64,000 bases of DNA from Argentina anserina (Eukaryota > Streptophyta > Magnoliopsida > Rosales > Rosaceae), in the NCBI RefSeq assembly GCF_933775445.1, contig NC_065876.1, forward strand, positions 12,524,001 through 12,588,000, read 5' to 3'. Position numbers and translations under genes: made by a program. Position 1 is the stretch's first letter. Every line of letters begins with the position of its first letter. Of the stretch, positions 25,582 through 36,340 are shown piece after piece. The notes beneath the pieces were generated by a model that saw only the letters and a list, made by a program, of their open reading frames with translations, was not told the origin of the DNA and searched no databases.

Positions 25582-25768
25582 AGTTTGGTAGACTTCAGGG
25601 GGAGTCTACATCACATGTTAAGATCCTTAAGTAGTTGGTGCGTTGTGCTCTTTTTCCCTTCGATCAAGCTTTTGTTTTACCCAAGAGGTTTTTATTTTGC
25701 TTGACAAGGTTTTTACCGAGGCAACGATGTGTGCACCATGCAACCTAGGCATGCGACACAAGGGGGAG

Positions 25769-25953
25769 TGTTCCGGGAGAATTACTATTCTACCCTTGTG
25801 TGTGTCTTAGCCTAATAGGTTTCCTGTTAGGAGATAGATTAGCATCTCCGTAATAGATTAGGACTCCGAATCCTACGGGATTGTGGTTTTGTAAATGCCT
25901 ATATATATGCCACCATATCATTCAATAATACACAAGTATTTTACCCTACAACA
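25769..25953 (+). repeat. 3' LTR of copia element 1
   Basis: Second LTR copy, preceded by the polypurine tract ACAAGGGGGAG (25758-25768) and followed by the AATGT target duplicate at 25954-25958. Confidence 0.95.
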
Positions 25954-25958
25954 AATGT

Positions 25959-27780
25959 AAAATAATTAACTTTGGTTAGATTGTAAAAAAAATAAGATAC
26001 ATGTGATATTTTAATAGAATGTGGGCATATGATGAGCACATCAAGAGTGAGCGACAAATTTTCTTCCGAATATTTCTGATTTTTACCAATATCAAATTGC
26101 AACTGTAGCAGGTCTTTATAGCACAAAATTTATCTGTATTAATGGATAATCAAACACCTTTTGTAAGTCCCAAGTGAATAAGGAAAAGGTGTGAATTCCA
26201 AGCCTGCTTCCCGAAATGACTAGATCCTACAGAGAACATTCTCCCAAGGGTCCTTAGGGCTTTGAGGTTGAAACAAATTACAAGACAAACACCATCTAAC
26301 ACCTCACGTGTAACTAAGGCAATTGTAAAACGTAAAGTCCCTCTTTCAGTATAGAATCCTACCCTGCTTCTTAGAAGAAGGTCACTCCTCATAACATTAG
26401 TGATTTTTTTCCAGTTTGAATCGATTCCACTCATTTCCCTGCAAGTCTTAAACCATTTCCATAGTGAGCATCACTAGGTATGTTCTTTACTCAGAGACCC
26501 TTTCAACTGCAAACTTCAGAATACCAGGACTCTTGGACCATTATAATGCTTCAACTTCTGGTGGTTACTTGTTTCCCTTCCTTGTTCATACATTATTTCA
26601 AATCCTTTTACGTTAGATCTTAAACCAACCCATCAATCAAACATCAAGCACTTATTATCAAAGGGAACAACCAAAAATCCGTCATGACTACCGTAATGAA
26701 AGTGGACACCCAAGCTACTCATCCCAATAAGCCTTATATTGCTACAAAACCTAACATGACGTAATAACCAACGCCTGTTTGTTAAGCCAATGATTCAAAG
26801 CCACATTTGTAGAAGGTTTTGTGGGTGCTAGGCAAAGGCCATATGGGTAAAGGCCACAAAGAAGCCACATATGAATGTTGCTTTTGTCGATATTTTGTGT
26901 AGTGTCGGTGTTAATTCTAATGCATAATCATCTTTTTTCTACAGTGTAAAAACACAGTTCGATAACCACAATTAAAGTTTTTTTTTGGCATGAATTATGA
27001 TTTCTTTGTTCCATGTTAACTTGCCAGTTTTGATTTTCTTATGGCAATTTCAGAGGATTAACAACTCACAATTGGACCCCGGCGTAAAATATCTCCCAAA
27101 TTGAAGGCGGTTCCACTTCAAGATCAGATGATGGAAATCCCACACAAAGAAGGGGAGCACATCACCTGTGCCTAAATTGCATGTGTCACGTGTGTGCCAC
27201 TAATAAAAGTCTTACACGTGGAATTCCATTAATTGTTTTTAATAAGAGTTTAACTTTGTTAACCTTAATTAAATTTTGTGAAATATATCAGTTTTTTATT
27301 AAAGGAAAAAGAAGCATTTACAGACTCCATTTCTACTTCATCTTTTCTTGTTTATCATCTATCGGCTATCGTTTTGTTTTCTCTCCCAACCTTCTATTGG
27401 GCGGCTTGCTGGGTGAGAAAGATTTGGTCAATTTATCAGAAACAATTCTGACAATGGGACGGTGTTGTTGGTGATGGGGGATTGGATGGGGAAAGACCGA
27501 AAGAGCAACGATCCGAAGAAGCACTGGCCGAGATCAAAGTAGTAGAAGCAGCGCACGTCGACAACGGTGGAGTGGATCATTTTGAAGGGGTTTGAAAGTG
27601 TAAGATTGGTGTTATTAATCAGGAGCAGATAATTGGATGGATAGTGTTGTTGGATTATCATGGCTATGTAAGTTTAGGGATGTTAATCTAGCTATTTCCA
27701 AATATAACATAGTGGAGTTGGGATGTTTTTTTTTTGTTTTTTGTTTTTGTTTTTTTGGAAATCGAGTTTTTCTGGCTGAT
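25959..27780. other. Intergenic, no recognisable gene
   Basis: Spacer between the copia element and the hAT cluster. Minus-strand frames at 26150-26434 (94 residues) and 27428-27661 (77 residues) carry no motif I recognise. A decayed gene fragment is possible but not supportable. Confidence 0.45.
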
Positions 27781-27792
27781 GGCTGTGGGTAG

Positions 27793-28716
27793 TAGGGCTG
27801 GCATGGTATGGGAATTTACCACGGTTACCGCAAAACCAACCGAACCAATTAAATTGGTAACTGACATAGTCGGTTACCGATTTTTGCGGTTGGTTACCGT
27901 ACCAATTATAGACTTAGCGGTACGGTAATAGATTTTTATTACGACGGTAATTACCGTACCGACAGTTAATTTCTGTTTATATTAAATTGTATTAATCCTA
28001 GCCGTTGAATGGAGATCCTGTAATTTTAGCCGTCAATTCCTAATCCTAACCTCCTAAAAGGCTAAACCTATTCCTCATTTCCTCATACCTCATTCGCAGC
28101 TTCAGCGCCTCTCACTCTCTCTGTCTCTCAGCCCTCTCAAGTCTCACCTCTTTGGGTGTTAATTAGCTGCCAAATTATTGCATTGTTGCATACTATAGGT
28201 TGTTGGCTTGCTGCATACTATACATTTCTCTCATTTTTGTGTTTTCTTGTTTGTTATTGGCAGAAGAACTCAAGAACTAGTGAACTACAAGGGATGGTTG
28301 GATGACTAGGCATCTAGGCAGACTAGCAACACTGCAGCCTTGCAGCAGTCCAACAGCTTGTTCTCAACTATGTTTGTGATTTGTTAATGTGTTATTGAAC
28401 AATTTGAAGTTTTGAATTGTGTTTATGACTTTGTGGTTGTATGATTTACTTGTATGAACCTTGTTAAGTTGGTTTTATAACTCTTTGTTGATTATTTCAT
28501 AGCAGGAAAACTCTAAAAGATTTGGGTCAGGTCTTATTTTCATGAAAAAAAATTGGCCCAATTTAATGTTGGTAAAGGCCCAACCGTACCGTACAAACAT
28601 GTCGGTATACCGATTTTGGTGGTTGGTAATGGTAATAAAATTTTGTTTACCAATTATAGTTGGTTGGTAATTGGTAATGATAAAAAAATGTTGATAACCG
28701 TACCATGCCAGCCCTA
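27793..28716. mobile_element. hAT-like non-autonomous element (TAGGGCTGGC family)
   Basis: The 924-bp element has terminal repeats TAGGGCTGGCATGGTA and its reverse at 28701-28716. Subterminal GGTTACCG/GGTAATTACC words occur on both sides. Perfect 8-bp duplicates GTGGGTAG flank it (27785-27792 and 28717-28724). The interior has no transposase. Confidence 0.85.
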
Positions 28717-28724
28717 GTGGGTAG

Positions 28725-29213
28725 CTAGGAAACACGGAAACGTGCATACACCCACGTTTCCCGCTTCCGAAGCGGAACCACTCCGGAACCACTCCGGAAA
28801 CGTCCGGAAACGCTCGGAAACGCGCCGGAAACGCCCGGAAACGCCCGGAAACGTGCCGGAAACGCCCGAAAACGTTCGGAAACGTGTTTCCAGAAAAATG
28901 AGTTTTGGAAACGCGGTGGAAACGCGAGTTTCTGAATTGGAAACGCGGTGGAAACGCGAGTTTCCGAATTGGAAACGCGAGTTTCCAAAAAATAAAGGTT
29001 TTTTTATGTTTTTTTTTTATTTGAGATTTTGAGTTACTTAAATTAAAAATTTGTTATTATATTTATTTTTTTGTATAATTTATATATATTTATAATTTTT
29101 TTTATTTTGACGTTTCCAAAACGTACCCGCTTCCTAAATTTTTTGAAAAACACGCTTCCGCGTTTCCAAACGTTTCGCTTCCACGTACCCGTATCCGATT
29201 CCGTGCAACCTAG
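28725..29213. mobile_element. Second hAT-like element inserted at the same target
   Basis: The 489-bp element begins CTAGGAAACACGGAAACG and ends with the near-complement CCGTGCAACCTAG. The interior is almost wholly CGGAAACG repeats, which generate spurious Arg/Lys/Glu/Phe-rich frames on both strands. It is flanked by GTGGGTAG at 28717-28724 and again at 29214-29221, so it shares its left duplicate with the preceding element's right duplicate. Confidence 0.8.
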
Positions 29214-29694
29214 GTGGGTAGTGCTATAGTGGTGAAGGAAAAGTCTGGGTTTGCATGAAAATAATATATTTATTTTGATTATGTTTATTATATTTTTAAG
29301 TAATGTCTGTAGTAATTCGGGCATAGGTGATGTGCTCCCACAAAGAAGTGCATATCCCTGCATTACAGGCAAATTATTCCACGTCATTCATTTCTCTCAT
29401 AATTTATCATTACCAATTTCCAAAATATTCCAAATGTGATCACTTATTCAGTTTTGAACTACAGAACTGAACGCAGTACACGCAATACTACAATGATCAT
29501 TGTGAACTTGTGTGCGAGGATCAGGCAAAAATACTCCTCGATATAAACTAAAAGTAGCTAATATATGTAAGTCTCAATAAGAAGTATGTCCTCTTGCAAC
29601 ACGTTTCCTACTCTATGGATTAACATTTTCAACAATTACTATATCAACTCAAGCGGACAACTAAAGTAACTAGCAGGCATTGTGAAATTCAAAC

Positions 29695-31237
29695 TAGGGG
29701 TGGCACTTAAGACCGAAAACCGAACTGAAAAAATCGGATCGAAATCGAAAAAAACCGAACCGAACACAAACTGAACTGAACACAAGAAAAACCGAACCGA
29801 ACCGAATTCATCGGTTTGGTTTCAGTTTGGGCACATAAGAAACCGAACCGAACCGAAAAACCGAATTATTTATAAAATAATGTCATTTTACATTTATCTT
29901 ACCGAATATTTGTTTTGATTAATGTGATTTTAGTTTTATATTATATATAATTATATGTTTCTCTTTTGTAGTGTTATATGTATATATAATCATCTATGTT
30001 TATATGTATGCCCATATATGTATGTTTCAAATAAGTTTGCTAAAACAAACACACACACACATATATATATATATATACAAACAGATGTGTAATTACTAAA
30101 TCCGCCTCAATATGAAGCAACTATATGAAGGAAACTTCTCAAGATCGATCGACACCAGTCGATATGATTGATATGTATATATAGTCACCTTGTAAAAATT
30201 TCATCCAATTCGGATCTCGTTTAACTATCGGAATTTCCGGTAAACCGAAAACAACACTAATATACCCTAAGGGATGACCCATTACCAAGATGCGAATGAG
30301 AAAAGTTGTTTACATATTTGAAGTCACATAATTTTTGTCATCGATCGTGCGTGGTCAAAACAAAGAAACTCATTTGGCAAAGTCCCGGTTAATGGGGGTT
30401 TTATTATGTGAAAACGCATGTTTTTTGGTTGACCGTTGGTACAAACGGTCAAACCATGTTCAAAACGGACGAAATTTTTACGGGTTTCCTAAATATATAT
30501 ACCGATCGCATTTACTGGTGTCGATCGACCATATTTTCAAACTGGAGTTGTCGATCGATGAAGTGTCCACTAATGTACCATAACTTTTATATTAGGGTTA
30601 TAATAAAACTATCACATTATGAAGCGACTATATGAAGGAAACTTATCGGAATTGATCGACACCATCCGATGTGATCAGTATATATATTTAGTGACCATTT
30701 TAAAATTTCATCCAATTCGGACCTCGTTTGACCGTCTGAATTTCCGGTAAACCAAAAACAACACTAATATACCCTAAGGGAGGACCCATTACCAAGATGC
30801 GAATGTGAAAAGTTGTTTACATATTTGAAGTCACATAATTTTTGTCATCGATCGTGCATGGTCGAAACAAGGAAACTCATTTGGCAAAGCCCCGGTCAAT
30901 GAGGTTTTATTATGTGAAAACGCATATTTTTTGGTTAATCGTTAGTATGGACGATCAAACTATGTTCAAAATGGATGAAATTTTTACATGGTCCCTAAAT
31001 ATATATGTTGATCACATCTATTGGTGTCGATCGACAATATTTTGAAACTAGAATTTTTTTTAAAAAAATTGTTTTAAAAAAAAAAACCGAACCGAACCGA
31101 ACCGTTCGGTTCGGTTTTTAGTTTTCCCTATTGAAAAACCGAACAGTGAACCGAACCGAACCGAACCGAAGTTTAATTTCAGTTTGATTTACAGTTTGAC
31201 CCCAAAACCAAACCGTTTAAACCGAATGCCACCCCTA
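29695..31237. mobile_element. hAT-like element (TAGGGGTGGCA family) with internal tandem duplication
   Basis: The ends are TAGGGGTGGCACTTAA and, reversed from the right, TAGGGGTGGCATTCGG, followed on both sides by runs of AACCGAACCGAA. Flanks ATTCAAAC (29687-29694) and TTTCAAAC (31238-31245) form an 8-bp duplication with one change. The core contains two tandem copies of a 509-bp unit (starting 30112 and 30621), which explains the paired frames near 30335-30635 and 30842-31045. No transposase is present. Confidence 0.8.
30112..31050. repeat. 509-bp tandem duplication inside a hAT-like element
   Basis: Both copies begin GAAGC[AG]ACTATATGAAGG and share GTCATCGATCGTGC and AACGCAT segments. The second copy is incomplete at its 3' side. 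Confidence 0.8.
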
Positions 31238-31249
31238 TTTCAAACCAAA

Positions 31250-32420
31250 CCTCGAAAAATTACATACCTGTGATTTCAATTCAACAGAGATCCCTAGTGC
31301 GTGAGGCTGGTTAAGCTTCCAAGACTTCCACACTCACGGCACAAATAGTACAACAGCTTGCCAAATCAAACACACATTACCATTACCACCATTACTCTAC
31401 AAGAGTGTATTTCATTCACTACTAGAGTGCAGACACCACCATAAAGTAACAGCGCGTGCATATTACTCTCAGTTTGTATCGGTTAACTGTACAAACCCAC
31501 GCGCATCTGTTTCTCTTCTCTCTCCTCTGTCTATGTCTGTTAGTCACCCCTCTCCTATGTTCTTCTCATCTTCATTTTATTTTCCAAAAAAAATCACAAT
31601 GAAGAAATTAAATTACGAATCAAAACCATATAACCAGATTGATTAATGAAACCCACAATTGAACGAATATTATTAGATGGATTTGAATTTTTTTCGGGTT
31701 TGCATACTGGGTTTTGGATTAGTCTCATCAAATCAATTTCAATAAATTCAATTTTGTTCAGATTTGGGATTCTTCAATGGTTTGTAAACTGGGTTTTTAT
31801 TTTGTTGAATCAGGTTCATCAGTTTGATGCACCCAAATCCAGATTGGAACTCCAAGATCAAAAATCACAAAGTTGTTGGACAACAAACCATTTGCCGGAA
31901 AAAGAAAGAAGAGAAGAATCAAAAGGTGAAAACCTCAAACCCTCATTCCTATTTGATTTGCTTTGATTCATCGAAAACACCCTAAAGAATAACCGAAGTT
32001 GCCGAGTATCAGAATTCAAGTCCAAGTTCTGAGTTAACCGGCCACCTCTATGTCTTCTCTTTCTTAGATAAGATAATCCTCACTTGCCTAACTAACAAAC
32101 CTTGAACGAATAACTACCACCAATTCAAAAAGTTGATCCACATGTATTTATGAACGGTCCAGATTTGCTGGTGTGCGTACTCGACGGTGCATTGAATCTA
32201 TTTCCTACTCTACCAATTTTCAATCCAACTGTTAACAAATTAAATGATCACATTAACGTGCCGACACGAAAACAGAAGACTGATGTCCTGCGCCTTAGCC
32301 GTGTGTGTACTGATCCTAAAAATGTCACCAAGATTAAAAGTAAACATCACGCTCAAATTTTCATCCACTCAATTTTTCGAAACAAATTGGAGTAACTGAT
32401 GAGTAATACTAATAGTATTG
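31250..32420. other. Intergenic, no recognisable gene
   Basis: Contains frames at 31646-31966 (106 residues) and 32150-32395 (81 residues) on the plus strand. Neither shows a domain. No downstream exons of the ferredoxin-like fragment at 32425-32675 were found here. Confidence 0.4.
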
Positions 32421-32424
32421 TTAC

Positions 32425-32675
32425 CTCAGAGACAAAGAACTCGTGGACGACGCCGCGTTATCTATCGTGGACGGTGACCTTGTGCTTCGGAACAGAACCA
32501 GAGTCGGTCTGGTCGTTTACTTCTACCAGCATTTGGAGCTCCAAAGTCGTTGTATTGCGGCGCCATTTCAATGTTTTGGAGTGGTTAGTAGTGCTGCTCG
32601 GTAAGGTGACATGGCGGGAGGGGTGGGTTTCTGGTAGAGAGGAATGCAAGGGTTGCAGGGAATGGCGTGGTCCAT
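32425..32675 (-). pseudogene. First-exon fragment resembling plastid ferredoxin C2
   Basis: In minus sense an ATG at 32675 opens MDHAIPCNPC..., similar in character to FdC2 transit peptides. A later, shifted frame reads LVEVNDQTDSGSVPKHKVTV followed by HDR, a stop codon, then RGVVHEFFVSE and a GT splice-donor-like site (32424-32423). The KVTVHDR-x-RGVVHEF string is the segment preceding the 2Fe-2S domain in ferredoxin C 2 proteins, recalled from family knowledge. At least one frameshift and one nonsense codon are present, and the Cys-bearing exons are not nearby. Probably a dead partial copy. Confidence 0.55.
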
Positions 32676-32799
32676 CGGATTATGATTCTCTTCTTGTAAT
32701 TCTAATGGCCAGGTTTAGGGAGAGTTCGGGAATGAGCCTTAGCTCCAAAAGCCCAAAGCTTTTTTTTCATATGGCAAATTGTGATAGGATGTAGTCGTG

Positions 32800-33556
32800 G
32801 GCTTCGTCTGGAATGCACCCACTCTCCGAGAGCTTAGCGGGTTTTTGAAACGGCGTGAGTTTTGTTCCTGTTTTTAGAGTATTAAGTAGTTTACTGTTTA
32901 CGTAGAAAGGTTTTATCTGGTGTTTGAGAGTATGAGGCTTTAAGCTTAATCATATAGAATCCATTGCTGAAATTGGAATATAGGATTAAAGTACCAAAGC
33001 TCCAAAGCAGAATCCAGCGATGACCAAGTTCTCGACGGAGACGGCGGCGAGGTCGATAGTGCTGACCTGGCCGGCGAAGACTTGAGTGATGGCACCAAGA
33101 GAGTACTGACATAGTGAAGTGAAGATGGCGGGGCCGGCAAGAAACCAGAGCTTCTTGGATTCTCGGTTGAACTCACGGAAGAAGTCACGGAAGCCATTGA
33201 TGGGAGGGATGTCGTCGGAGTCGAGGTTAAAGGTCGTGGTGGAAATGGGAGAAGCGTTTACAGGTGCAGGGAACGACTCTAGATTGTCATGCACCGGATG
33301 ATGATGATGTTGTGGAATTGCCACCACGTCGTCTCTTATCGACAGAAGTGGCTGTGGTCAGCGCAATTAGGTCAAAGTCAAAATTATCTGATAACTTACC
33401 CCCACGTGATTAAAACGCGCCGAAAACAAAAATGTGCATAACATTTGAACGTTTAACGGACGTCTGTGGCCCTTGCTGCTCAAACCACTCATGCGTCGCC
33501 ACGTCAGGAAAAGACTTTTTGGGCTCTCGGAGAGTGAGCCAATTCTAGACGGTTCC
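32800..33556. mobile_element. Mutator-like element carrying a host gene fragment (Pack-MULE)
   Basis: A 757-bp unit with about 34-bp imperfect inverted ends. Left and reversed right share GTCT-GAAT and the 14-base string CACTCTCCGAGAGC. Both ends begin GG. Direct repeats GTAGTCGTG flank it at 32791-32799 and 33557-33565, the 9-bp size diagnostic of Mutator-like transposition. It encodes no transposase. The cargo is the 5' part of a MATE transporter gene. Confidence 0.8.
32946..33327 (-). pseudogene. Captured 5' fragment of a MATE/DTX efflux transporter gene
   Basis: From the ATG at 33327 the frame encodes an acidic, His-rich N-terminus (MVAIPQHHHHPVHDN...). It is followed by the MATE start KKLWFLAGPAIFTSLCQYSL, then GAITQVFAGQVST and LAAVSVENLVIAGF, spanning the first one to two transmembrane helices. 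After residue 113 the frame stops (32986-32988). An overlapping frame reads DSALEL, suggesting a small deletion relative to the family's GSALETL motif. Full MATE proteins have about 480-510 residues and 12 helices, so this cannot be a functional pump. It lies wholly within the Mutator-like element. Confidence 0.8.
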
Positions 33557-33566
33557 GTAGTCGTGG

Positions 33567-34590
33567 TCCTATATACCTCCCGCGATTTGTTAGATGTTAA
33601 GAAGAAAAAAAGTTAAAATGTGTTGTGCACATGAGTACGACACTGTTATTCATTGAAATGGGGAGGGTAAAAGTCATCGTCGTCTTCTAGTTTTGGAGCC
33701 CATCATATAAATCATCATCCCATACCATCAAGAGCCCCAATTACCGGTGTTCTGAAAGTCGGCCTAAGCACCGTCCCTGGTACCGCCGTTGAGATTCAAA
33801 CCAACGTTGAAGCCTAGATCAACATGTCAAAATTGCTTAATCATTTGGTTAAAGACGATAATGTATTGGATGAATGGTTCAAGCGACCTGTAATGATATT
33901 TATCACCAATACAACCTCGAGAGAAGGGATAGAAAAGGAAAGTAGAATTAGTTTCTAAATTTGAGGAATTGAAGTAGGAATTGAGTAGTTCCTTACGTTT
34001 TAGTCCATCCATGACCCGAACTCAATTAGTCTCAGCCTCATCTCATCCATTTCCCCCTCTGCTCGAGCTTGGACACATCATTTCCTCTTTCTCGCTCCTT
34101 CAAGATTTCCAGATTTCCCATGCGTTCAATTTCATCGGTCAAGGAGCTTGAAGTCTAAGATCAATTTGCAAATTGAAACCTAACATCAATTTCCCTCTTG
34201 TTTTTTTAGCTCTCTGGCGTAGATTAAAGCTCCAGCGAGTCTCCTAATTTCCAAAATGAAGCTCTGTCAGCCTCCTCCTAATTTTTATAACACAAGTTGT
34301 TTCAAACAAGTGAGAATTGATACTTTATTCGAAGTAGTTTACCAACCCACATGAAAATAGCTAGTCAAAAATCAAAACTTTCACCGAATCTACTGTTTAC
34401 AAATGCTGTTTACAAAAATCAGTTGGGCTCTTGTAGAGTGGGTGCATAATAGAATGCTCTCGGGTTTACAGGGAGAAGATAATGAAAATGTGTGTGTGAT
34501 GCTGTGCTTGCGTCTGCACTGAGTTAAACATGTGGATGAGTTAATCACCATTGGATTGCGTGGCTATATTCTAACATAATTATTGTGAAA
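33567..34590. other. Intergenic, no recognisable gene
   Basis: No supportable coding region. A stretch at 34432-34462 (GGGCTCTTGTAGAGTGGG) partly resembles a terminal repeat of the Mutator-like element to its left and could be one end of a relative, but no partner end was found. Confidence 0.4.
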
Positions 34591-34599
34591 ATTACCTAC

Positions 34600-34818
34600 T
34601 ATTCCAGGATATTACAATTTTATTCTTATGTGTGTCTTAGTCTAAGTAAGTTTTCTTACTAGAGTAGATTATGCTTTAATGTAATAGATGTAAATATCTA
34701 ATTATTCGGGATACTCCGTATGTAATGTCTATATATATGTCTCATTATTAATTCATAAAGATAGACGTTATGTTCCATTATGTTGTTATTATTCCAATTT
34801 TGTTCCCCTCCTTTAACA
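34600..34818 (+). mobile_element. Decayed LTR related to copia element 1
   Basis: Aligns along its length with the 185-bp LTR at 18714. Shared pieces include TTCCAGGATATTAC/TTCCGGGAGAATTAC, TGTGTGTCTTAG(T/C)CTAA, AGATTA and TGTCTATATATATG. The end TTTAACA is followed by CATTATTAGC, the counterpart of the primer site CGTTATCAGC. No internal coding region or second LTR follows, because another element starts at 34892. Confidence 0.6.
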
Positions 34819-34891
34819 CATTATTAGCTTTATGGTTAGCTATGATCGAGTTTGGTCGTGAGCTTTATGTCATTGGAAAGCCACGTATGGG

Positions 34892-35519
34892 TAGAGGTAC
34901 CAAATGTGCCGAAAAACTCAAGCTCGACACAGGCTCAGCCGTTAAAAGTCGGCCCGGCACGGCCCAAGCCCGTTATTATAATGGGCTGGGCTGGGCCGAG
35001 ATATATTAGCCCATGGATTGAGCTCGGCACGGTCCGAGCACGATAATTTCATGGACCAGCTCGTTAAACATATAATTTTATATTATTTATATAAATACTT
35101 AAACAATTATCACTATTAGACTTGAATATTATAACTTTTAAATTATCTCTTGATTATTTCATTATTCTAACTACAAGATTTCACAAATATAATAAAAGTA
35201 GTGAAGAAAACATTATTGTTTTGATATATATGTAATGTTTTAGAAATAAAATTAGAAAATATGTTATAATATTTTACTATTCTAAATAGTTATATAAAAC
35301 AAATATTCTAATTACATAATATATATTTTTCTATTGTGTGTTATAATGTTAATGGGCCGGGCCGGCCAGCTTTTTGGCCTAGCACGATATAGGCTGTCGG
35401 GCCGGGCTTAATTTTAAGAAATTGGCCAGCCCAAACCCGATACGAAAAATAAATGGGCCGGCATGAGCACGGTTTTGGCCAGCTTCAAATGGGCCGACCC
35501 AGCCCGTTTGCCACCTCTA
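34892..35519. mobile_element. hAT-like element rich in GGGCCGGCC/GCCCGG words
   Basis: The ends TAGAGGTACCAAATG and, reversed from the right, TAGAGGTGGCAAACG form an inverted repeat. GGCCCGGCACGG-type subterminal repeats at the left are mirrored by GGGCCGGGCCGGCC words at the right. The middle is AT-rich and non-coding. The flanking 8-mers (CGTATGGG, TGTACATG) match poorly, so the duplication is decayed or a boundary is off. Confidence 0.5.
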
Positions 35520-35683
35520 TGTACATGTGTACTTTCCAAAACATTTTACGGTTCACCCATACCTATTATCTATGACGAAGAAGTTATGGCCGTCTAAGTG
35601 CATGAAGGTCATTCCACTCGTGAATTTGATTTTCATTGCAAACTTTTATTTTAAGTTGTTATGAAGAAATGTTTGTGATTGAG

Positions 35684-35714
<31 letters not shown>

Positions 35715-35867
35715 CGTAGTAAAAAAATAGAATTATCAATTTGATTACACGTACAAAGGAATTAATGTTTGATGAAAAAAAATTGAATGCTAGATTATGA
35801 TCTTCATCAGTTAGTTGATTGCAGAACAAACGCGGTGAATTTCACCATTTGTTGCAGACTTGACACC

Positions 35868-36340
35868 CAAAGGCGGATACATGCAACAGGCTATCAGGAC
35901 TGCAGCTAAGACGAAAATTATGATATAAACTAACTAGGTACACTGTTTGAGAAAGTATCATTAGCTCAGTTGGCAATCTGGCCGATTATTTTTCTTATAG
36001 CCCCTCTAAGGTTAAAGTTTCGAATCCTCTTAGGAGTAAGAAGATTATTTCTACTTTTTCAGAATTTTTTTCCCATTTTATTCCTTATTTTATCCTTTAT
36101 GCCTTCCCTAATTATATTACATTCACCTTGTTTTTTTTTTTCCTAGTTCTACTTTCTTCACCTTCCTCCTTATTCTTAAAATTTCACTAATCTACTAGTA
36201 TGCGAAGATTTAAAAACTGAAAATGTTTCTTCATGTTTCTTCATGCACTTCCCTCTTTAGAAAATAAAATCCTTGGATGAGCCTAAGATTGAGTTCTAAA
36301 CCTAAAAAAAAACAAGTTTATAATCCTAGATCCGCTACTG
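35868..36340. mobile_element. hAT-like insertion in the peroxidase pseudogene last exon
   Basis: A 473-bp insertion with ends CAAAGGCGGAT and, reversed from the right, CAGTAGCGGAT. Perfect 8-bp duplicates TTGACACC flank it (35860-35867, 36341-36348). Removing it rejoins the codons for ...IGV and KSATNGE of the peroxidase. The interior includes a tRNA-like stretch described separately. Confidence 0.75.
35955..36030 (+). other. tRNA-derived (SINE-like) sequence with A and B boxes
   Basis: TAGCTCAGTTGG (35962-35973) matches the RNA polymerase III A box. GTTTCGAATCC (36017-36027) is one base from the B-box consensus. Their spacing is that of a tRNA gene. The acceptor stem does not pair convincingly and there is no clean anticodon arm, so this is more likely a SINE head or a tRNA relic than a functional tRNA. 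A T-rich tract near 36130-36145 could be its 3' end. Confidence 0.5.

Larger units (their letters stand above)
18714..25953 (+). mobile_element. Full-length Ty1-copia LTR retrotransposon with damaged pol
   Basis: Two 185-bp LTRs (18714-18898, 25769-25953) differ at three positions by eye. Perfect AATGT repeats (18709-18713, 25954-25958) flank the element. Just inside the 5' LTR is a primer-site-like ACGTTATCAGCACG, and directly before the 3' LTR is a polypurine tract, AAGGGGGAG. The domain order gag, protease, integrase, RT, RNase H is the copia order. The gag frame is intact, but pol has two frame changes and three in-frame stops, so this copy cannot encode its own enzymes. Few LTR differences indicate a geologically recent insertion, so it was probably mobilised in trans or decayed since. 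Confidence 0.95.

Noticed and set aside
28742..29032. 96- and 114-residue frames rich in ETRKRPE or FPARFRAF words
   Set aside because: Direct by-products of CGGAAACG repeats in a hAT-like element; no biological protein expected.
31390..34460. A larger Mutator-type element from about 31393 to 34455 enclosing both gene fragments
   Set aside because: ACTCTACAAGAG occurs near both points, but the similarity is only about 12 bp and no flanking duplication was found.
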